64,000 nt of DNA from Lentisphaerota bacterium (GTDB lineage: Bacteria; Verrucomicrobiota; Lentisphaeria; Oligosphaerales; JABHEG01). The notes under the pieces were generated by a model. It saw only the letters and a list, made by a program, of their open reading frames with translations. It did no database searches and was not told where the DNA came from. A program made the position numbers and the translations under genes. This document shows positions 17,901-26,681 of this stretch, piece after piece. The stretch spans positions 62,001-126,000 of the forward strand of contig JABHEG010000378.1 of NCBI GenBank assembly GCA_018676675.1. Reading direction: 5' to 3'. The first letter of the stretch is position 1. Each line of letters starts with the position of its first letter.

Positions 17901-19598
17901 CCTGTGGGTTCTCAGGCTCTCACGCACGGCAGTGACGCGTTCAGACTCACGTTCAAGAACGCAGACGTGCATTCCCGAACGCCGGGCCAGCTCAGCCGCA
18001 AACGTCCCGTCGCCGGCCCCCAACACAAAAGCATATCCACCCGTGAGCGTGTTCTCGGACAGAATGCTCCGCACCCGCTCCGATGTCCTTGCACGTGTCT
18101 TCACCCGGCCATGTCCGCGCTGACGCACTGGGGGGACACCCGGCCCCGGGGCCCCGAAACAGGCAATCTGCCCGCTGGTTGTGGACACAATCAGTCGGCC
18201 ACCGGCGACAACCAACCCACACACGTCTCCCTTCACGGCAAGACGCCAAAGCTCGCTGCCGGTCTCAGCGTGAAACGCCGCGACTTCATCCTGCAGCCCG
18301 GCCACCACGGTCGAACCTGCCTGAATCAACGTGTACGTCAGCCCTAGCGGGACCTCCCAGCGCTTGGCCGGAGCATAGCGTCCCAGTTGCTCAGGGTGAA
18401 CGTTCACCCGGGACCACGGCGAGGCCGGATCATGGGCCGGGCTGCGCACAAGCAACGTCTCTTTCACGTCGCCGGTGACGTTCCGCCTTCGAATCCCTGC
18501 CCCGATCTCGAGAAAGGCCTCTAGATCGCACCCCCACAGCGTCCCCTTGCCGCTCAAGAACAGCCTTCTGCCATCGGTGGTCATCCGATGCTTCCCAGTG
18601 AAGGCAAGCATCTCCGCTCCCGTCCGATGGTCCCACGCCATGATCCCCTCCGAACCGGACGGCCCCTTGGGGCCCGGAAGCACACGGATCATGCGTGGAC
18701 AACGCCGTTCGCTGAAGACAAGGCCATTGGTCGCCAACAGCCAGGAGCTTCCCGGATGGTGCCGCTTCGTGAAGTTCGTGCGCATATACAGGCGACGACC
18801 GGTCTGTGCATCGAATCCTACCGGCGTCGATCGCCCGGTGGGAACAATCAACGTGTCTCCATGCAGTAACAGGTAGCCCTGTGGACTGAGCCCCGCGATG
18901 CTCTCGGAGTTGTCGTGGGGCATCTTCTGGTAGACTTCAGCACTGGAATCATCCTTCCAGATGACGCTGCCGTCGCTTGCGTTGAGAGCGAACACATACA
19001 CCCCTTCCGACGTCCACATTCCTGCCGTGCAGTAGACAACACTGTCACGGACAATCACACTCGACCGCATGGGCCATCGCGAGATCAGCTGCTCATTCCC
19101 AATCAAGAACTCCCGCCGAGGGGCAGCGTCAAACGTCCACACGAGGTCGCCGGAAGCCGCGGACAGGCAATAGAGCACACCGTCATCGCAAGGTACGTAG
19201 ACCCGTCCCTCGGCCACAGCCGGCGCGAACCGGATCGGCCCGCCGGCAACGAAGTGCCAGCGCTCACGTCCCGTGGCAAGGTCCAGGGCTCGGACCTGAT
19301 GGTCAGCCGAGGTCCCATAGAACAACAGGCCGTCGGCGTGCGAGACAGCGTGGACATAATCGAAGGCCAACCGGTTCCACTCCTTGCCTGGATCAGGCCA
19401 GGCCGGGCGCGGAGGATGACGAGGGGTGTGGGTCCACTGCAATACCGGAGCCGTAGGGAGCTCCTGCGCCGTGTAGCCTGTCCGCGAGTAGTCCGCCTCG
19501 TTGCCACTGGGAGCGCCCGCGCTGAGATGGGTGGCCAACACTGCCCACGAGGCGGCGACCACCGCGAATGAGGTTCTGGACTGGAGCAAAACAAGCAT
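14994..19598 (-). CDS. Exported PQQ-like propeller protein with embedded methyltransferase-like domain (order A-M-B)
   Basis: A 1534-residue protein with signal peptide (residues 1-28). Module A, about 35-490, is a PQQ/BamB-type beta-propeller half with the signature L-I-S-R-W-P then V-x-D-x-V-V-Y-x-x-A-G. Module M, about 500-660, is a class I SAM-methyltransferase-like Rossmann domain: V-L-G-A-G-D-G (525-531), E550 ending strand 2, L-I-V-L-D (591-595) and L-R-P-H-G-G. Then comes T-W-T-H-K-Y and module B, about 668-1130, a second propeller half with C1053, C1091 and C1111-T-C1113-P-Y. The rest holds a CBM9-like domain (about 1238-1410) and a malectin-like end (about 1430-1530). GAGGAGA precedes the ATG. 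It follows the metzincin gene by 76 bp, probably in one operon. SAM is not available outside the cytoplasm, so the M domain may have a non-catalytic role. Confidence 0.85.
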   Translation of the reverse strand: MLVLLQSRTSFAVVAASWAVLATHLSAGAPSGNEADYSRTGYTAQELPTAPVLQWTHTPRHPPRPAWPDPGKEWNRLAFDYVHAVSHADGLLFYGTSADHQVRALDLATGRERWHFVAGGPIRFAPAVAEGRVYVPCDDGVLYCLSAASGDLVWTFDAAPRREFLIGNEQLISRWPMRSSVIVRDSVVYCTAGMWTSEGVYVFALNASDGSVIWKDDSSAEVYQKMPHDNSESIAGLSPQGYLLLHGDTLIVPTGRSTPVGFDAQTGRRLYMRTNFTKRHHPGSSWLLATNGLVFSERRCPRMIRVLPGPKGPSGSEGIMAWDHRTGAEMLAFTGKHRMTTDGRRLFLSGKGTLWGCDLEAFLEIGAGIRRRNVTGDVKETLLVRSPAHDPASPWSRVNVHPEQLGRYAPAKRWEVPLGLTYTLIQAGSTVVAGLQDEVAAFHAETGSELWRLAVKGDVCGLVVAGGRLIVSTTSGQIACFGAPGPGVPPVRQRGHGRVKTRARTSERVRSILSENTLTGGYAFVLGAGDGTFAAELARRSGMHVCVLERESERVTAVRESLRTHRAYGTRVTVLGGELERVRYPPYFASLIVLDSAFCGTLARIDLRQIYRSLRPHGGIMWLQDAVLDAQAVTGLLARHGVPAAECGLSREGSGVVVHRGALPEEGTWTHKYADAGRSSASAEKNIRFPLRMLWFGGVGPGEMTDRHWQGSPPLYSSGRMFLQGTYDVMAVDAYTGRELWRRHFSELRRVGFRFRGGSIVADERHVYAILGQRCVQLDAATGGTVREYAAPISAESAATLAKDLSFVYFPARVKGWQKQLKRAEKWREEGHDPEIIGSGTLYPGRNDPVWEFLAVTDDAVIGSFGVPHPVIQHTAYAVPEVPYVFALDKVSGELRWLYRAEESVDPEAIAIQGNALYLIDRTAEAKLTRAKHRQEKIPLTNTIKALDLTTGNVLWSKPNPIPGCRRMWTSPTAMVLTAKPKLAVLSLPDGEHLWGREKIPFSSKGGMHIYPNVLGNMLYVNPHIYDLRTGEMRTMTHPLTGEATPVRVGFRYGCGVNSFCESGMFFRGGSAGMYDLAGLSGTHWLGNVRSGCWQNIIPAGGLVLMPESASGCTCPYNYQTSLAMVPGERLENWSAITVKAPTTVTRAAVNIGAPGDQRDQAGEGRLWLTYPRAHRPDDALQLPLVAWGKQVSFYHRSADDVPVKGTSKPWVYTSGLEGVQRMKFDFVYSRPAVCPPVRVPPLIDGRLDDACWDGCHPLILRGVDQIVAAETDVYLRHDGNGLYLGYRRRAPLRDGKPVPWTANASGDHVRVWQDDSFNLRLWKRPRAVWIDVSASGAVFAVASSRGKGKDNRSTQMVRLDGITHAVHMTPHVWTAEVALPWEVLKVIGAVPRDPRLTAHIESRNRSGIGAETVFYRYRLEGRNEGGSMRAVFDGRTSLVYSRPPPSRERTYCLRLHFAELDDTVVPGERVFDVWLQGKKVADGIDIVREAGPRHALVREFRGVSCADALEIQFRSRSTQRPALISGFEVVEEE

Positions 19599-19674
19599 CT
19601 ATTCTCCTCTCCACTGCGCGGACGGCCATCATCAGGCCACGGCAACACCAAACGTAAGGCTCGGCGGAAGCACC

Positions 19675-21420
19675 TCAGCGTTTGAGTGTCGGCTCAAACC
19701 AGATCCCCCAGTCCCGGGCCTTTCCGTCGTGTCCCGGCTCGGTGATGAGCTCGAGTCGCCGAATCCCGGAGATATCGAGCGTTACCGACTGCGGTCCATC
19801 ACTCAGACGAATGAGGGCTGACCGGAACAGTTCCCGGCCGTCACCCGTGACAACGAACACGACCGAGCCGTCGTGCTCGGCCTGAAGCCCATACTGCGTC
19901 TCCAACATCTGCCATCTCCCGCCAAGATCATACGCGTAGCACGCGTCAGCATGCGCGTAGAGACCCTGTTGGACCTCACCCGACGACGACCGCAAAGGCT
20001 CACAGGACGTGCCGTCGGGGACAAGCACACCGTCGAAACTCGGAACGAACCAGCCAACGCTCGCCGTGTCCCAGCGGGTGTTGGACAACCCGATCGAGGC
20101 CACATCGTCCGGAATGGCCCCCGGAACAGCAAACGTCTCCCAACGCCTGGCAATCTCCAGGAAACGTCGCGCCTGAGACAATCGATCAGGCGAGAGTTCC
20201 TCCACCTTCCGGCACAACGATTCCAGCTCTCCAGCATCCTTCCGGGCAAATGCGGCCTGCGTCTGTGCCCACAACCAGTCTCGACGTAATGCCGGCAGGT
20301 CGGCTTTGCTCTCACCCGTGATCGTGTGGAAGAAACTGAGTTTTCGACGCATACCATCCGCCCCATAGACCACCAGATGCAGCGCGTAATCCCCTGGGCC
20401 GGGTTGGCTCACGGACGCCGCGAACGTCCCGTCACGACGCACTCGCGTCACGAACGAAAACGCATCGTAATCCTTGTTGACGCCGGTTGGGAGCTTGTCG
20501 TGGTATAGCACAATCCCGGGAGTGCCCTCCGGGGGACCGATCCGGCCGGACACGAGAAGAGCCCCATCTGCCTGGTCAAAGCGAAGCTCCCGGATCTCCC
20601 CGGCCTGCTCAGTGGACGCCGCGAACGGCGTCCGGGTAAACAGGGGATGGAGCGACAGTGCGAAGGCGTGGGCCCTTGTGAGAAATGACCCCGTCGGCTT
20701 CCCGATGCGCTCCTGCCGATAGGTGTAGTTGCCCGCCCCCATGAGAGCTCGACCACGCATGGCACGCTCGTCAGCCTGCTCCTTGTTGTGAGGCAACCCC
20801 AGCCCATGCCCGAGCTCATGGGCCACCCCGCCAATCATCTTCACATTGAACTGCCCTACCGTCAGGCGATGCCCCCGATCGTTGATCGTCCCCTCTCCAT
20901 CTGGCACGAAATGGACTGGGTCAAGCAGTTCATGGTCGGACACCCACACGCTCCCCCGCTGAGCGTTTCCAGAACCCGTGTAAACGACGTCATAACGCCA
21001 CACATCACCGTCCTGCCAGTAAGCATTGTAGAAGGCGACGAAGTAACTGCGCTCGACATCGATGCCATCCGCCTTCATCGCGTCAGCAATCGCTGGCTTG
21101 ATCTCACCCGGCGTGAAACGACGTTTGGGGTCGAAATCCCACCCCAGTGTAACCAGGTGGACCCGCGTCTTCCCTTCCGCATCCAGGTCCAGAGGAAACG
21201 TCATGTCCCCATACCCGTTGCGCGCCATCTCCGTCCGGTAGAAATCCTGCACATCCTGCATCATCCGGTGAACGCGTCCCTGGTAATCAGGCAACGCCGG
21301 GCGATCTCGCGTTGTCACGTAGACCGCATGCAACCGGAGGCGCCTGCCATCGCCCTCAGACCGGCCATAGGGAGCCATGCAGAGGCAAAGGACTGTATAC
21401 ACGAGCGCGGAGCGTTTCAT
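19675..21420 (-). CDS. Secreted metzincin-type zinc metalloprotease with NPCBM domain
   Basis: A 581-residue exported protein; signal peptide about residues 1-21. The zinc-binding motif H201-E-L-G-H-G-L-G-L-P-H211 fits the metzincin HExxHxxGxxH pattern, so a proteolytic role on extracellular or cell-surface protein is likely. An Ig-like domain lies around 300-365, where the text D-G-T-F-A-A-S-V-x-x-P-G-x-Y-A-L is typical. The end (about 430-581) is an NPCBM/NEW2-type carbohydrate-binding domain with G-L-Y-A-H-A-D and a beta-jelly-roll pattern, which would anchor the enzyme on glycans or glycoproteins. It starts the operon that continues into the propeller protein at 14994-19598 and is divergent from the BNR-4 gene. 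Substrate unknown; a glycoprotein target is inferred from the fusion. Confidence 0.88.
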   Translation of the reverse strand: MKRSALVYTVLCLCMAPYGRSEGDGRRLRLHAVYVTTRDRPALPDYQGRVHRMMQDVQDFYRTEMARNGYGDMTFPLDLDAEGKTRVHLVTLGWDFDPKRRFTPGEIKPAIADAMKADGIDVERSYFVAFYNAYWQDGDVWRYDVVYTGSGNAQRGSVWVSDHELLDPVHFVPDGEGTINDRGHRLTVGQFNVKMIGGVAHELGHGLGLPHNKEQADERAMRGRALMGAGNYTYRQERIGKPTGSFLTRAHAFALSLHPLFTRTPFAASTEQAGEIRELRFDQADGALLVSGRIGPPEGTPGIVLYHDKLPTGVNKDYDAFSFVTRVRRDGTFAASVSQPGPGDYALHLVVYGADGMRRKLSFFHTITGESKADLPALRRDWLWAQTQAAFARKDAGELESLCRKVEELSPDRLSQARRFLEIARRWETFAVPGAIPDDVASIGLSNTRWDTASVGWFVPSFDGVLVPDGTSCEPLRSSSGEVQQGLYAHADACYAYDLGGRWQMLETQYGLQAEHDGSVVFVVTGDGRELFRSALIRLSDGPQSVTLDISGIRRLELITEPGHDGKARDWGIWFEPTLKR

Positions 21421-21616
21421 TGGTTCGATTCTCCTGGCAGGGGTATGATCCTCAGCACCATGTCAGATGCTGTGGTGAGCTTTCTCCAAGATAGCCGCGC
21501 GACCGCGCTTGTGAAAGAAGCGCCCTGGTCAGGATGCGGGCAGGCAACAGCGCACCTATTGTGTGGGGTGTTGAGGAAAGCTCGCTACGTTGTCAGACAG
21601 CTTCAAAAGGTGAGAT
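21421..21616. other. Divergent promoter region
   Basis: About 195 bp between the metzincin gene (minus) and the BNR-4 gene (plus). It should contain both promoters. The string GGTTCGATTC next to the metzincin start resembles a tRNA T-loop, but no cloverleaf can be built around it. Confidence 0.4.
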
Positions 21617-24031
21617 ATGCCCAAACGCGCGAACACAGTTGCCAGGATCCTGAGCGTGGCCTGTTCAGGCTTGCTGGTTTCCTGCCCCTTGCTGCAGGCG
21701 CAGGAAAAGGAGACAAGCGCAATGTCCGGAAGCCCTGCGATTCAGCACCGATTCGGTGGAATGGGAGGCCTCTTCCTCTACCCGGAAAGGGGAGAACTCG
21801 TGGTCGACGTCCAACGCTGGAAACGGACCTCGAAGGACCGAGACACACACCTGCGCGCCGTGCTGTTTGCGCCCGACCGGAGCGTTCTCCACGATGTGCT
21901 CCTGCCCGGCCCCGGTGACGGCAAGCCGGGAAGCCAACGCGTTCGCCTCACGACGACCGTACGGCATCTCGGGGTATACGGCCTGGTCATCACCAGTCCG
22001 GAAGACCGGTACGGCGAGTACACGCACTGGGGGTTCCGGACAAACTGCCCGAAGTACATCATCGAGACATCACGAGGACACCGGGACCGTCGACACGAAG
22101 AACCAATCGTTCTGGCCAACCCGGACGTAGCAGGTGACCTTTGCTTCCTCCCGCGAACCAAGGCCTTCAGAATTGCCCTTCACGGGCTCCGAGCCGCCGA
22201 GGAACGAATCACGCTTGCTGATGCAAAGGGTCGCGTCCTCGCCACGCTCAAACCAAACGCCAAGGGGAAGGCCTTCCACGACGTCCCCGCAAGTGAGGCC
22301 CGTGGAGACGTGCCCTGGACGCTCCACTTCCCCAAGTTCAAGACGGTGGCCGAGATCGACGGGGTCACCCGTTGGGAAGACGATGATCTGTACCGCAACA
22401 TGGCGCTCTGGACCCCCAACGCCGAGTCGTGGTTCCCGCTCCCCGAGAACCGCTGGATTCTCCAACCGTACCAACAACGAGTCCACGCTGCGCCTGACGA
22501 GGCAGGCACGGTCACGTTCACCGTCCACAACAACGAAACAGTGGAAAAGGTCATCGACCTGGCTCTCGAATTCGACGACACGCCCTGGTCGGCGACAGTC
22601 TCCGAATCAGCCGTCCGCGTGCCTCCGCGCCAAAGCGTGCAGGTCACGCTCTCCTACCGGATGCCGATGACAGGCAACAGCTGGGCCTGCCGACTCCGCG
22701 CCACGCCACGCAAAAGCCCCGAGTTCACAACCTACTCATCCTTCAACCTGGCCGCGAAAGATGTCCCGGCGGACGGAACTGTCAAAATGCCGATCGCCCT
22801 CAAGCCCTACGTGCACGAAAACAAACAATACGGCTACATTCGGGAGTACCCAGTCGACCAGCAGATGTACTTCGATTCCAGCCACCGGCCGTATGTTCTC
22901 GGCTCACGCGGGATCCACGCGTTCCGCGACGGAGCATGGTCCATTACCCCCTTCCCCGAGGCTGAAGGTCAGGGAGAGGCCGAGGCCGTCCGCCCCAAGA
23001 TCAGCAAGATTGCCTTTGACCGCAAAGACAATCTCTACACCGTCGTCAAGGTGGACAAGCGTCTCTCTCTCCTCCGCTCCAAAGACCAGGGCACGACCTC
23101 TGACCTGACCCCTCTCCCCAGTGGTGGCTCCTTCGACATCGAACAGTTCTCCGGCCACAACGTTCCCGCGGGTCCTCCTCCGCTCATCCGGGTCGTACGG
23201 ACTAAGAAGGACCCGAAGCTGATCTGGCGCAGCCTCAACGACCTGTCTTTGATCATCCCCGCCGAACGGGCAGACGGCTCGATCGACGTGGGAAAGCCGA
23301 TCCTGATCTCACGCAAATGCATCGGGCTCTGCTCGCATTCAGGGATCCCGTCGTTCGTGGTTTCGCGAGACCAGAAAGTCCATGTGGCCTGGGGCGAAGC
23401 CACCGATCCCGCAGCCAAAGCCCCTGGAGTGCCAACCTACGTCGCAACCTACGATCGGGAGACCGGTGTCCTCGGTGAACCGGCCCTCATCGGCTATGGC
23501 CCCCCCGCAAACGACTGTCACAACTCTCCCTGCATCACCATGGACAGCAAAGGCTATCTCCACGTCCTTGTAGGAACGCACGGGCGGACCTTCAAGTACG
23601 CCAGATCGCTCAAGCCAAATGATGCCTACGGCGGATGGACAGAAACCGAGGATGTGGGAAAGAAACTCAGCCAGACCTACGTCGGGCTGGTCTGCGACAA
23701 GGACGATGTCCTCCACCTCGTATTCCGCCTCTGGCGCCACGATGGAAAATACCAGCCGCACGGAGGATACGCCACCCTCGCCCACATGACCAAATCCCCG
23801 GAACAGCCATGGTCGCAACCGCGTGTTCTGGTTGCCGCCGCGTTCGCCAATTACAGCATCTTCTACCACCGCCTGACCATTGACCATCGCGGGCGCCCCG
23901 TGCTCTCCTACGACTACTGGTCAACCTACTGGTTCTACCGCAACGACCGACGGCAACGCCAACGCGGCCTCCTCCTCTCAGACGATGGAGGCGTGACGTG
24001 GAAACTGGCGACCAACAACGACCTTCGTTGA
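21617..24031 (+). CDS. Secreted BNR-4 repeat protein, possible polysaccharide lyase or sialidase-like
   Basis: An 804-residue exported protein (signal peptide about 1-28). The first half carries two or three beta-sandwich domains. The second half (about 400-800) is a BNR-4-type propeller: C-H-N-S-P-C-I-T-M-D-S-K-G-Y-L-H-V-L-V-G-T-H-G is close to the H-N-S-P-x-I-x-x-D-x-x-G-Y-x-H-V signature, and L-L-L-S-D-D-G-G-V-T-W is an Asp-box-like string. BNR-4 proteins include family PL24 ulvan lyases, but many members have no assigned activity; I see no basis for a substrate. GGTGAG precedes the ATG. The next gene starts 10 bp after its stop, so the two form an operon. Confidence 0.8.
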   Translation: MPKRANTVARILSVACSGLLVSCPLLQAQEKETSAMSGSPAIQHRFGGMGGLFLYPERGELVVDVQRWKRTSKDRDTHLRAVLFAPDRSVLHDVLLPGPGDGKPGSQRVRLTTTVRHLGVYGLVITSPEDRYGEYTHWGFRTNCPKYIIETSRGHRDRRHEEPIVLANPDVAGDLCFLPRTKAFRIALHGLRAAEERITLADAKGRVLATLKPNAKGKAFHDVPASEARGDVPWTLHFPKFKTVAEIDGVTRWEDDDLYRNMALWTPNAESWFPLPENRWILQPYQQRVHAAPDEAGTVTFTVHNNETVEKVIDLALEFDDTPWSATVSESAVRVPPRQSVQVTLSYRMPMTGNSWACRLRATPRKSPEFTTYSSFNLAAKDVPADGTVKMPIALKPYVHENKQYGYIREYPVDQQMYFDSSHRPYVLGSRGIHAFRDGAWSITPFPEAEGQGEAEAVRPKISKIAFDRKDNLYTVVKVDKRLSLLRSKDQGTTSDLTPLPSGGSFDIEQFSGHNVPAGPPPLIRVVRTKKDPKLIWRSLNDLSLIIPAERADGSIDVGKPILISRKCIGLCSHSGIPSFVVSRDQKVHVAWGEATDPAAKAPGVPTYVATYDRETGVLGEPALIGYGPPANDCHNSPCITMDSKGYLHVLVGTHGRTFKYARSLKPNDAYGGWTETEDVGKKLSQTYVGLVCDKDDVLHLVFRLWRHDGKYQPHGGYATLAHMTKSPEQPWSQPRVLVAAAFANYSIFYHRLTIDHRGRPVLSYDYWSTYWFYRNDRRQRQRGLLLSDDGGVTWKLATNNDLR

Positions 24032-24041
24032 GCAGAAGGAT

Positions 24042-26036
24042 GTGGCAGAAAACATGTCCCTCCCGCACAGCCCAGCCCCCAGCCAAACACCTGCTCGTAA
24101 GCGCTACCACACAACGTTGCGCATCTCCGCGAGAACGAGCCAGATCCTGAGAGCTCTCACCATCATGTCCATTTTCGCCGCCCTTGCTGATGCTCAAGTC
24201 TCTTCCCCGGCTCTGGCAGAGCACTATGAGTGGAATCCCGGAAACGCCCCCAAAGGACGACACGCGCCGACGTTGGTCCCTTTCCGTGACGGCCACGCAT
24301 TGCGTTTCTCATCCACCGGTAAGACGCGAGTCCACTTGGGGCAGGGAGAAGGTGAGAATCTGCGCACAACGGGGGCCCTGACCCTCTTTGCGGCGGTTCA
24401 ACTTGCAGCGTCCCCCCGAACCAAGACACCATTCATCTCGAAATGGCGATGCCGCGAGGACGGACGGTCCTACGAGCTCGGCGTGCAGCCTGACCGAACC
24501 GTCTTCTTTGCCATCAGCGAAAGCGGCATCTACGACACCAAAGCACGCGAACTCTTCACGGATGTCAGACTCAAAGTCGGGTTCTCGTACCTGGTCGTGG
24601 GTGTATTCGCGCCAGGCAAGCACATGTCCGTGTTCATCAATGGCGTCCCCAGCGGCGACCTGAAGAGCCGCATCCCCGGGGCCATCTTCGATAGCCAGAC
24701 ACCTGTCCTGATTGGGAATCGCCCGGGAGCCGAAAGACGAGCCGGCTTCAACGGCCTGATCGCCGACGTCGGGATCTGCTCAACGGCGCTCAGCACAGAA
24801 GACGCTGTGGCTCTGAGTAACAAACTGGAGCTGACGGATTCCCCGGAGTCCGAGTTCGACGACACGCGCGAACTTCCTCCCTGCCGAGCCATCACGAAGG
24901 GCCCCAAGCACCACTGGTTCGGCTACTACGACAAGCTGCAGTTTGACCCAACCTGTCGCTATGTCCTCAGCATGCAAGTCGATTTCGAAGGCCGCTCCCC
25001 ACGCCCCGACGATGAGATCAAGGTCGGGATGATCGATCTGCAGGACAACGACACGTGGATTGAGCTTGGCACAACCCAGGCCTGGTGTTGGCAACAAGGC
25101 TGCATGCTGCAGTGGCGTCCGGGCTCTCAGAGTGAAGTGCTGTGGAATGACCGCCAGAACGATCGGTTCGTGTGCCACATCATGGATGTCAAGACACGTG
25201 AACGGCGCACCCTCCCGCATCCCGTCTACACCGTGAGTCCCGATGGGAAAACCGGGTGTGCCCCGGATTTCAGACGCGTCCAGGACATGCGCCCCGGCTA
25301 TGGCTATTGCGGTCTTCCCGACCCAAATGCCGACATCCTGGCCCCAGACGACTCAGGGATCGTGCGGGTCGATCTCGAAACAGGAGAAAGCACGCTGATC
25401 GTCTCGGTTGCGGATGTGGCCGCAATCCCCCACGAACACGGCGATATCAGCGCCATGAAGCACTACTTCAACCACCTGTTGATCAACACCGATGGTACAC
25501 GCCTCGAATTCCTCAACCGGTGGCGAGGTCAGGAACAGCGCAGCTTCGGGACACGTATGCTGACCTGCAATCTTGACGGCAGCGACATCTTTGTACTCGA
25601 TCCCCACGGGCGGACATCCCATTTCATCTGGCGTGATCCGAGCCACATCCTTGCCTGGAGCTGGCATCCGGACCTGGGAAACGGGTTCATCCTGTACCGT
25701 GACAAGACACGAGAGGTGGAGATCGTCGGCAAGGAGACGATGTCGCGAAACGGGCACAACACGTACCTCCCCAACCCCGACTGGATTCTGAACGATACCT
25801 ACCCCGACAACCAGGGATACCAACACCCGTATCTCTACCACGTACCAACAGGCGAACGCTTCTGGTTAGGCCACTTCAGAACGCCCTCCGGCTACGGCGG
25901 CGAATGGCGCTGTGACCTGCACCCCCGCTTCAGTCCCGATGGAAACATGGTCGTCATCGATTCAGCTCACGGCGGAAACGGCCGCCAGATGCACCTCATC
26001 GACATCTCAACCATCGTGACCAATCCCCCGCAGTAG
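24042..26036 (+). CDS. Secreted LamG-like plus propeller protein
   Basis: A 664-residue exported protein. After an Arg-rich N-terminus the hydrophobic signal core is about residues 35-52, ending A-D-A-Q. A concanavalin/LamG-type beta-sandwich covers about 60-270 (strings such as F-I-N-G-V-P-S-G-D and G-F-N-G-L-I-A-D-V-G-I are typical). A WD/TolB-like propeller follows from about 290 to the end, with repeats of the form L-P-H-P-V-Y-T-V-S-P-D-G-K and F-S-P-D-G-N-M-V-V-I-D. The propeller resembles oligogalacturonate-lyase-like propellers in style only. The start is GTG 24042, or ATG 24054 in the same frame; ribosome sites do not decide. It follows the BNR-4 gene closely and probably acts on the same polysaccharide. 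Confidence 0.75.
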   Translation: MAENMSLPHSPAPSQTPARKRYHTTLRISARTSQILRALTIMSIFAALADAQVSSPALAEHYEWNPGNAPKGRHAPTLVPFRDGHALRFSSTGKTRVHLGQGEGENLRTTGALTLFAAVQLAASPRTKTPFISKWRCREDGRSYELGVQPDRTVFFAISESGIYDTKARELFTDVRLKVGFSYLVVGVFAPGKHMSVFINGVPSGDLKSRIPGAIFDSQTPVLIGNRPGAERRAGFNGLIADVGICSTALSTEDAVALSNKLELTDSPESEFDDTRELPPCRAITKGPKHHWFGYYDKLQFDPTCRYVLSMQVDFEGRSPRPDDEIKVGMIDLQDNDTWIELGTTQAWCWQQGCMLQWRPGSQSEVLWNDRQNDRFVCHIMDVKTRERRTLPHPVYTVSPDGKTGCAPDFRRVQDMRPGYGYCGLPDPNADILAPDDSGIVRVDLETGESTLIVSVADVAAIPHEHGDISAMKHYFNHLLINTDGTRLEFLNRWRGQEQRSFGTRMLTCNLDGSDIFVLDPHGRTSHFIWRDPSHILAWSWHPDLGNGFILYRDKTREVEIVGKETMSRNGHNTYLPNPDWILNDTYPDNQGYQHPYLYHVPTGERFWLGHFRTPSGYGGEWRCDLHPRFSPDGNMVVIDSAHGGNGRQMHLIDISTIVTNPPQ

Positions 26037-26040
26037 CCGC

Positions 26041-26140
26041 TCCCAGCCCGACAGAGCCCTGACCAACGGGAGGCGTTCCAGCCCGACAGAGCCCTGACCA
26101 ACGGGAGGGGTTCCAGCCCGACAGAGCCTTGGTCCGCTGG
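26041..26140. repeat. 35-bp tandem repeat, three copies
   Basis: Three consecutive copies with a period of 35 bp, beginning at about 26041, 26076 and 26111. The unit starts TTCCAGCCCGACAGAGCC and continues CTGACCAACGGGAGG; the first two copies are almost identical and the third has diverged after the first 18 bases. The array starts directly after the stop codon of the LamG-propeller gene. Confidence 0.85.
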
Positions 26141-26681
26141 AGTGGATCGGTGCTTGTACGGCGGGCGGCCCTTCTGTCCAGCAGGGCAAGCCCTCCGACC
26201 GCCATGCCCGGATGCCACCCCGTTTCTTGTACGGCATGCGGCCGCGCGTTCAGCGCTCAACAGCCCGGTCATCGTCATCTCTGGACAACGTGTGCCTCAA
26301 CGGCGGAGCTCTGCGAAGTCCGCTGGAGGCGCTGGTTGGCCCTTTCCTTAGTCTCTGTCTTCCTTCCGGGCGGCGCGCGGTCCGTGTCTGTCCGTGTTCG
26401 GTCTGTGTCCGTCCGTGTTCCGGGAGACGCGCGCCGCCTTTCGAGCGAATCGATAGGTCTCGAGAAAATCGACGGGATCGAGCATCTCATTGGGCGGGGG
26501 GCGGAAACGCCTGGCCGATCATAATCTGTTCTGAGCCAACAACATGGTGACCGGCTTGGTGTGCGAGCCGCGCGAGTACACCAAGTCTTGGTCCACCAAC
26601 TCGTTGGGCTCCCTATCTCGCCAATATCCATCCCGCTGGAGACGTTGACTTACATACTGTCATATACTTGCCACAGTATAT
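26141..26681. other. Non-coding left flank of IS91-family element
   Basis: About 540 bp without a credible gene. It contains one arm of a dispersed inverted repeat (26151-26190) and a 21-bp unit repeated twice in tandem at 26380-26421 (GTCCGTGTCTGTCCGTGTTC-type). The stretch next to the transposase (26640-26682) is A/T-rich, as expected for a promoter, but no hexamer pair with good spacing was found. Confidence 0.5.
26151..26190. repeat. Inverted repeat, left copy
   Basis: The reverse complement of this segment matches 28371-28405. A 20-base core (CCCTTCTGTCCAGCAGGGCA here) is identical and about 29 of 35 positions match, with the similarity fading on both sides. The two copies bracket the IS91-family transposase in opposite orientation. 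Confidence 0.7.

Noticed and set aside
14994..19598. True PQQ-dependent alcohol dehydrogenase
   Set aside because: The propeller lacks the vicinal disulfide and catalytic Asp of PQQ dehydrogenases and is split by other domains; only the fold is similar.
21421..21445. tRNA-like T-loop string GGTTCGATTC
   Set aside because: No acceptor stem or anticodon arm can be formed around it; it is the upstream region of the metzincin gene.
26041..26140. CRISPR array
   Set aside because: The three units are contiguous with no spacers and no cas gene is present; it is a simple tandem repeat.
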